Of a DNA stretch of 7,632 bases, positions 6,301 through 7,632 are shown piece by piece (the first letter of the stretch is position 1; each line of letters starts with the position of its first letter). Origin of the DNA: a bacterium (GTDB lineage: Bacteria; Omnitrophota; Gorgyraeia; Gygaellales; UBA12090). The notes beneath the pieces were generated by a model. It was not told where the DNA came from, searched no databases, and saw only the letters and a program-made list of their open reading frames with translations. The stretch is from contig SCPY01000266.1 in NCBI GenBank assembly GCA_004299495.1, forward strand, positions 1-7,632. Direction: 5' to 3'. The translations under genes and the position numbers were made by a program.

Positions 6301-7632
6301 GAAAGAGAATTATTAAACCAAGCCAGCGCCTCTACAAGCTTTCCTTGCTCATAAAAATACTGGGCCAGCGCATACCGGCCTCTGGTTTCCGAAGAATCTA
6401 ATTCGGCTGCCCGAAGATATTTATCGCGCGCGGCGTCAAGTTCTCCGGATTTTCCCAGCCTCCAGCCTTCCAGAAACTCTTTGGCCGCGTCAAGGCGCTT
6501 TTTAACCATATCCGGGTCAACCCGGGCGCGCAATTGCTCAAGCTGATTACGGACTGCCTCAACAAACGATCTTAACCCGCCGGCCCTCAGCGCGATATCC
6601 AGCGCAACATATCCCCAAATTTGCCTGCCGGCATCTTCAGATTTAGCATATATGCTTCCCAACAGGCGCAGGGATTCCTGCAGGGGAGGAAATAGCTCAT
6701 GAACGCGCTCGCTATCCAGCCCATTTTCGGCTAATGCCAACAATACCGGTATATCTATCTCGCTGCCAAACAGCGTAGGCACATCAATCTTTAGGCGGCT
6801 TAAGCTGCGCTCTAAAACTAACCTATAGCGCTTAATAGCTTCCTCAGTTTTACCTGCCTGTTCCTCGCGCTTACCCTCCAAAAGCTCCAGAGCATCATCA
6901 ATCTCAAGGTCCTGCGGATTAATCCGCCGAATCTCTTCCCAGGCTTCTTTATAGAGGTTCTTTGCCTCACCAAACCGGCCGCGAATATATGTAATATACG
7001 CCTGGAGCTTGACAGCTTCCACATAGAGAATGTGAAACTTCACCTCCATTCTCTCCTTCTCATCCTGAGGCAACTGCCTGACTTTTTTCCAGGCGTCTTT
7101 ACTGCTCTTTTTTACTTGCCGGATATACTCCAGCGCGCGATCAAATTCTTCAGCGTTATAGCTCAACCTCGCCAAGGCGTAGAGCTCATCGGCCTGCAGG
7201 TAAAGGGATTCCACCTCTTCAACCAACGGCGAACTGGAGCGCTCTAACCAAACCATCTCCGTTAGCCCTCTATCTTCCAGATGCCTGAACTTTAAGCCAA
7301 TAATTTCTTTTCTGAACTTCAAAACGGCAATAGGCTCTAAGAGATTAAACTGCGGAATATCCCTGAATCCGTTATTAATGTATGCTTCAAGCAGCTGTCC
7401 TGCGCGCGCCCTCTCATCTCCTTCTAGATCATCAAGTAGATAAGGATAGGAGAGGAAACGCTGGAATTGAGGAGCGCCTTCCGGAGCATTTTCAAGCAGG
7501 CCAACGATACTGCCATTCTCGGGCAAATAATACTGCCTGCCTTCAGCTATAAGAAAAATTTGAGAATATTTTTTGGTTCGCGAATGAAAATACAGGAGAA
7601 GTTTCTGATTATTGACGTAGTTTGTAATTTGC
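1..7632 (-). CDS. Internal fragment of a giant multidomain membrane protein (both ends outside the window)
   Basis: A single minus-strand frame (codons occupying plus positions 3n to 3n+2) is open from base 7631 to base 3: 2,543 codons with no stop. Recognisable protein signatures lie in this same frame along its length: TPR-like hairpins, membrane helices, a GHKL ATPase, a DUF89/ARMT1-like domain and a kinase N-lobe. This argues against a chance open frame or frameshifted neighbours. No start can be chosen, because the frame is already open at the right edge and the in-frame Met codons inside lie within domains. No promoter or terminator belongs to it within the window. Domain seams are marked by a Ser-Ser-Ser-Pro motif. 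Combining these domains in one chain is not a family I recognise, so the whole protein has no assigned function. Giant ORFs of this style are known in Omnitrophota; that assignment is inference. Confidence 0.93.
357..374 (-). repeat. SSSP seam repeat, copy 7 (SSSSPA)
   Basis: Residues 2420-2425 read S-S-S-S-P-A, encoded TCA-TCC-AGC-TCG-CCG-GCG, containing an exact copy of the 12-base core. It sits in a long hydrophilic linker (DSKGKRENGSK before, GQDKVNLDGRG after) between membrane module 2 and the kinase-like domain. Confidence 0.8.
477..602 (-). other. Membrane module 2, two-helix transmembrane hairpin (residues ~2344-2385)
   Basis: Two strongly hydrophobic spans are joined by the short turn RLRW. 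TM5 is ~546-602 (LLIAPWMGFTVFIAIAGLL) and TM6 is ~483-530 (LYFVVSLALVFITTFI), continuing as WLGNEVW. Basic clusters flank both outer ends: RHPRYFPKEKK before TM5 and RYSLRSRKARR after TM6. The positive-inside rule therefore puts both the DUF89-like domain and the kinase in the cytoplasm, with only a tiny turn outside. No charged residue sits inside either span, so this is most simply an anchor. Confidence 0.85.
690..1700 (-). other. DUF89/ARMT1-like metal-dependent phosphatase domain (residues ~1978-2315)
   Basis: The family landmarks occur in order and at family-like spacing. The first is a helical lead-in with LTGNNRAYQEYKQELDNAL, matching the usual tG..DPY..K...N block. Next comes GMGNIFDLG (Asn2103, Asp2106; family GNxxD). 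Then LYFLDNHGEIIMD (Asp2168, Asn2169, Glu2172; family DNxGE) and RDDVTHEEA (Asp2202; family NDxT). The last is AKGAGNF (Lys2263, Gly2264, Asn2267). The Asp-Asn pair and the later Asp bind the metal, and the Lys contacts phosphate in characterised members, so the active site looks intact. DUF89 proteins act as damage-control phosphatases on abnormal sugar phosphates and related metabolites. Family deviations are Asp2201 where Asn is usual and Glu-Glu where Glu-Asp is usual. Such proteins are normally about 280-450 residues and free-standing; here the domain is embedded in a giant chain. Confidence 0.82.
1782..1799 (-). repeat. SSSP seam repeat, copy 6 (degenerate, SSGSPV)
   Basis: Residues 1945-1950 read S-S-G-S-P-V, encoded TCT-TCC-GGT-TCG-CCT-GTA. 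One base change (AGT to GGT) turns the middle Ser into Gly, and CCG has become CCT. Otherwise it matches TCC-AGT-TCG-CCG-GTA. It falls between the GHKL domain and the DUF89-like domain, where a seam copy is expected, which supports reading it as a decayed copy. Confidence 0.55.
1824..2315 (-). other. GHKL-type ATPase domain, RsbW/SpoIIAB-like (residues ~1773-1936)
   Basis: All three boxes of the histidine-kinase-like ATPase fold are present in order. The N box is REMLKNAIAHG, with Glu1815 and the Mg-binding Asn1819. The G1 box is FEDEGVD, with the adenine-contacting Asp1850 and Gly1852. The G2 box is GRGLGVYYT, with glycines 1898, 1900 and 1902. The single short domain of about 160 residues, with no phospho-acceptor His domain nearby, resembles anti-sigma-factor kinases and orphan HATPase_c_2 proteins more than full sensor kinases. 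These bind ATP and may phosphorylate Ser/Thr on a partner. The second Gly of the classical DxGxG G1 box is Asp1854 here, so the lid may differ. The fold assignment is strong; activity and substrate are unknown. No STAS-domain partner is seen in the window. Confidence 0.85.
2382..2396 (-). repeat. SSSP seam repeat, copy 5 (SSSPV)
   Basis: Residues 1746-1750 read S-S-S-P-V, encoded TCC-AGC-TCG-CCG-GTA, an exact copy of the 12-base consensus core. It is preceded by the linker PASPRPGENR. It separates the helical segment from the GHKL ATPase domain, whose first strand starts about 23 residues later. Confidence 0.8.
2400..2639 (-). other. Basic helical segment with a possible helix-turn-helix (residues ~1665-1743)
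   Basis: Helical, charged sequence continues from the alpha/beta domain to the next seam. The stretch VVQWIAERFGRTKDTVNAF (bases ~2466-2522) has HTH-like spacing: a first helix ending in AERFG, a short turn, then a helix starting TKDTV, as in small DNA-binding or sigma-region-like motifs. It is preceded by an Arg/Ala/Glu-rich helix (ARAEREGRARAK). A DNA-binding role in a membrane-tethered giant protein would be surprising, and an isolated HTH-like pattern of this quality is common by chance. Confidence 0.3.
2640..3269 (-). other. Alpha/beta domain, possible GNAT-like acetyltransferase fold (residues ~1455-1664)
   Basis: After an N-terminal helical part (KLRNALAAQSQG) comes a strand (FAVNIRIEIDPKEHKVYL) and the segment SLHGWGLGQLMLDARNEF. 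These are followed by a strand, WRIFIDT, and a helix (TFRDFVRRYPDAL). The order strand, Gly-rich turn, helix, strand resembles motif A of GNAT acetyltransferases. The HGWGLG at residues 1583-1588 stands where the acetyl-CoA loop (Q/R-x-x-G-x-G/A) would be, but His replaces the usual Gln or Arg. The resemblance is by eye only. If correct, the domain would bind acyl-CoA; the missing basic residue makes activity doubtful. It could equally be an unrelated alpha/beta domain. Confidence 0.35.
3270..3323 (-). repeat. Ser/Gly-rich linker with SSSP seam repeat, copy 4 (SSSPVGG)
   Basis: The linker reads SSQSSDGGQNQ and then SSSPVGG. The seam core at residues 1448-1451 (bases 3279-3290) is encoded TCC-AGT-TCT-CCG, two bases from the consensus. 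It follows the basic tail of membrane module 1 and precedes the alpha/beta domain. The Gly/Ser/Gln composition indicates a flexible tether. The upstream SSQSS may be a second, decayed copy, but this is uncertain. Confidence 0.75.
3411..3878 (-). other. Membrane module 1, four predicted transmembrane helices (residues ~1252-1407)
   Basis: Four hydrophobic spans are visible. TM1 is ~3804-3878 (CVIPIILPLGILGSASAGWA). TM2 is ~3696-3746 (APALIISSIVFYLIY). TM3 is ~3465-3536 (LGILGAIIYSVGIVSLFW). TM4 is ~3411-3449 (AIVNIMFILAG) and is the weakest, carrying a Glu at its start. The loop between TM2 and TM3 is about 50 residues and basic (NRLIKKG, RQRENQ). The segment after TM4 is strongly basic (RKMRAKVFRFIREL). 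By the positive-inside rule the N-terminus, loop 2-3 and C-terminus are all cytoplasmic. No transporter or channel signature is seen, so an anchoring role is the modest inference. If TM4 is not a true span, the soluble domains that follow would sit on the opposite side. Confidence 0.7.
3906..3917 (-). repeat. SSSP seam repeat, copy 3 (ASSPA)
   Basis: Residues 1238-1242 read A-S-S-P-A, encoded GCC-AGC-TCG-CCG-GCG. The Ala arises from TCC by one base change, and the other 11 bases of the 12-base core match the consensus exactly. It lies in a Gly/Pro-rich linker (GRPGP before) about ten residues before the first membrane helix. Confidence 0.7.
3918..4592 (-). other. Helical, possibly HEAT-like region (residues ~1014-1238)
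   Basis: About 225 residues lie between two seam motifs, and most are predicted-helical by eye. Amphipathic helix pairs include LAEFLAQIEKILLIMG, ARFLRDIVYLARARP, SWISRFQFNYLG and VRKRAYMLLRKVIDD. The VRKRAYMLLRKVI segment resembles the inner helix of HEAT/armadillo repeats. A Pro-rich break (GLPAPSMPVIETKPS) splits the region in two. No enzymatic motif is visible. Repeat scaffolds of this sort bind partners, which fits its place between the TPR-like array and the membrane, but the HEAT assignment is weak. Confidence 0.4.
4590..4607 (-). repeat. SSSP seam repeat, copy 2 (SSSSPL)
   Basis: Residues 1009-1014 read S-S-S-S-P-L, encoded TCT-TCC-TCC-AGC-CCG-CTT. Compared with the consensus TCC-AGC-TCG-CCG it lacks the TCG codon but keeps TCC-AGC-CCG, as if one codon were gained on one side and lost on the other. 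It sits in a hydrophilic linker (GHPE before, EPEAGQED after) between two helical regions. Confidence 0.65.
4608..5474 (-). other. Helical region of unknown family (residues ~720-1008)
   Basis: Almost entirely helix-forming sequence follows the TPR-like array up to the second seam motif. It is rich in Ala, Leu, Glu and Gln, for example LSVVELVHAILIVDEA, RAEEEALLALMQREDEEG and GELAAALLAMPG. The regular TPR spacing is lost here, although short paired-helix units may continue. An acidic coiled-coil-like stretch around residues 820-850 stands out. No catalytic residues or membrane spans are evident. It may be a degenerate continuation of the solenoid or a separate all-helical module; I cannot name a family. 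Confidence 0.5.
5475..7215 (-). other. TPR-like helical repeat array (residues ~140-719)
   Basis: This is a long run of helix-turn-helix units of about 34-45 residues with the TPR pattern: a small residue and Tyr/Leu in helix A, Gly at the turn, Ala in helix B. The clearest unit is at residues ~413-443 (YALAQYFYEQGKLVEALAWF). Others contain LGDVLLEMGRYADAVDILGR, FSRGIIRLSLGELEAAVKDL, YLAEAYFRQRAIETAKQYLL, LLSGQVYLQEGRWDQASLNL and YLGLGQPIRALEQVENAF. I count roughly ten to twelve units, some irregular or separated by longer helices. TPR arrays are protein-binding superhelices with no catalysis, so this part is likely a scaffold recruiting partners. It lies on the N-terminal side of the membrane module and so probably faces the cytoplasm. 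The unit count and exact edges are approximate; the fold assignment is fairly secure. Confidence 0.8.
7224..7238 (-). repeat. SSSP seam repeat, copy 1 (SSSPL)
   Basis: Residues 132-136 read S-S-S-P-L, encoded TCC-AGT-TCG-CCG-TTG. The core differs at one base from the consensus TCC-AGC-TCG-CCG. It separates the unrecognised edge region from the TPR-like array, whose first helix begins about five residues further on. Confidence 0.75.
7239..7631 (-). other. Unrecognised region at the N-terminal edge (residues 1-131)
   Basis: About 130 residues lie between the right edge of the window and the first SSSP linker. The sequence is mixed alpha/beta in character, with hydrophobic stretches such as KLLLYFHS, QIFLIAEG and EPIAVLKF, and an acidic stretch with LLDDLEGDE in the middle. 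No membrane helix, signal peptide or catalytic motif is apparent. It probably belongs to a domain that begins outside the window, because no seam motif is seen on its far side. I do not recognise the family and assign no function. Confidence 0.5.

Noticed and set aside
7047..7065. Internal start: in-frame Met at 7047-7049 preceded by an AAGGAG on the minus strand
   Set aside because: The spacing is only three bases, the frame is open well upstream, and the Met lies inside the TPR-like array, so a separate gene start is not supported.

Overview
The window is one uninterrupted minus-strand reading frame. Reading codons leftwards from base 7631 gives 2,543 sense codons to base 3 with no stop; I read every codon by hand. 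Neither the start nor the stop lies inside, so this is an internal piece of a giant gene whose protein exceeds 2,500 residues. No plus-strand gene, RNA gene, insertion sequence, CRISPR array, promoter or terminator can be supported, and there is no intergenic space. Residue numbers below count from base 7631 as residue 1, not from the true start.

The order from N- to C-terminus (right to left on the map) is as follows. Residues 1-131 are unrecognised. Residues ~140-719 form a long TPR-like helical-hairpin array. Residues ~720-1008 and 1014-1238 are two further helical segments. Residues ~1252-1407 are a four-helix membrane module, followed by a basic, Ser/Gly-rich linker. Residues ~1455-1664 are an alpha/beta domain that may resemble an acetyltransferase, and ~1665-1743 a helical piece with a possible HTH. 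Residues ~1773-1936 are a GHKL (RsbW/SpoIIAB-like) ATPase domain. Residues ~1978-2315 are a DUF89/ARMT1-like metal-dependent phosphatase domain. Residues ~2344-2385 are a two-helix membrane hairpin. From ~2443 to the window edge lies the N-lobe of a protein-kinase-like domain.

The most striking structure is a tiny repeat, protein motif S-S-S-P-(V/A/L), present seven times and lying at or near nearly every domain boundary. It is conserved in codon choice as well as in amino acids: core TCC-AGY-TCG-CCG on the coding strand. Serine has six codons, so this points to a nucleotide-level repeat placed in frame at domain seams, and not only to a convergent flexible linker. With the chain of unrelated enzymatic modules, this suggests a modular giant protein built by joining domains, or a polyprotein cut at the seams.

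The likely source is a bacterium with giant multidomain genes. The phylum Omnitrophota (OP3), known for extremely long ORFs, fits best, but that is inference from gene style and not from a marker gene. With four membrane helices in the first module and two in the second, all soluble domains would sit on the same side, most simply the cytoplasm, as an ATPase and a kinase require. The overall function is unknown; a membrane-anchored scaffold and signalling protein is the most economical guess.
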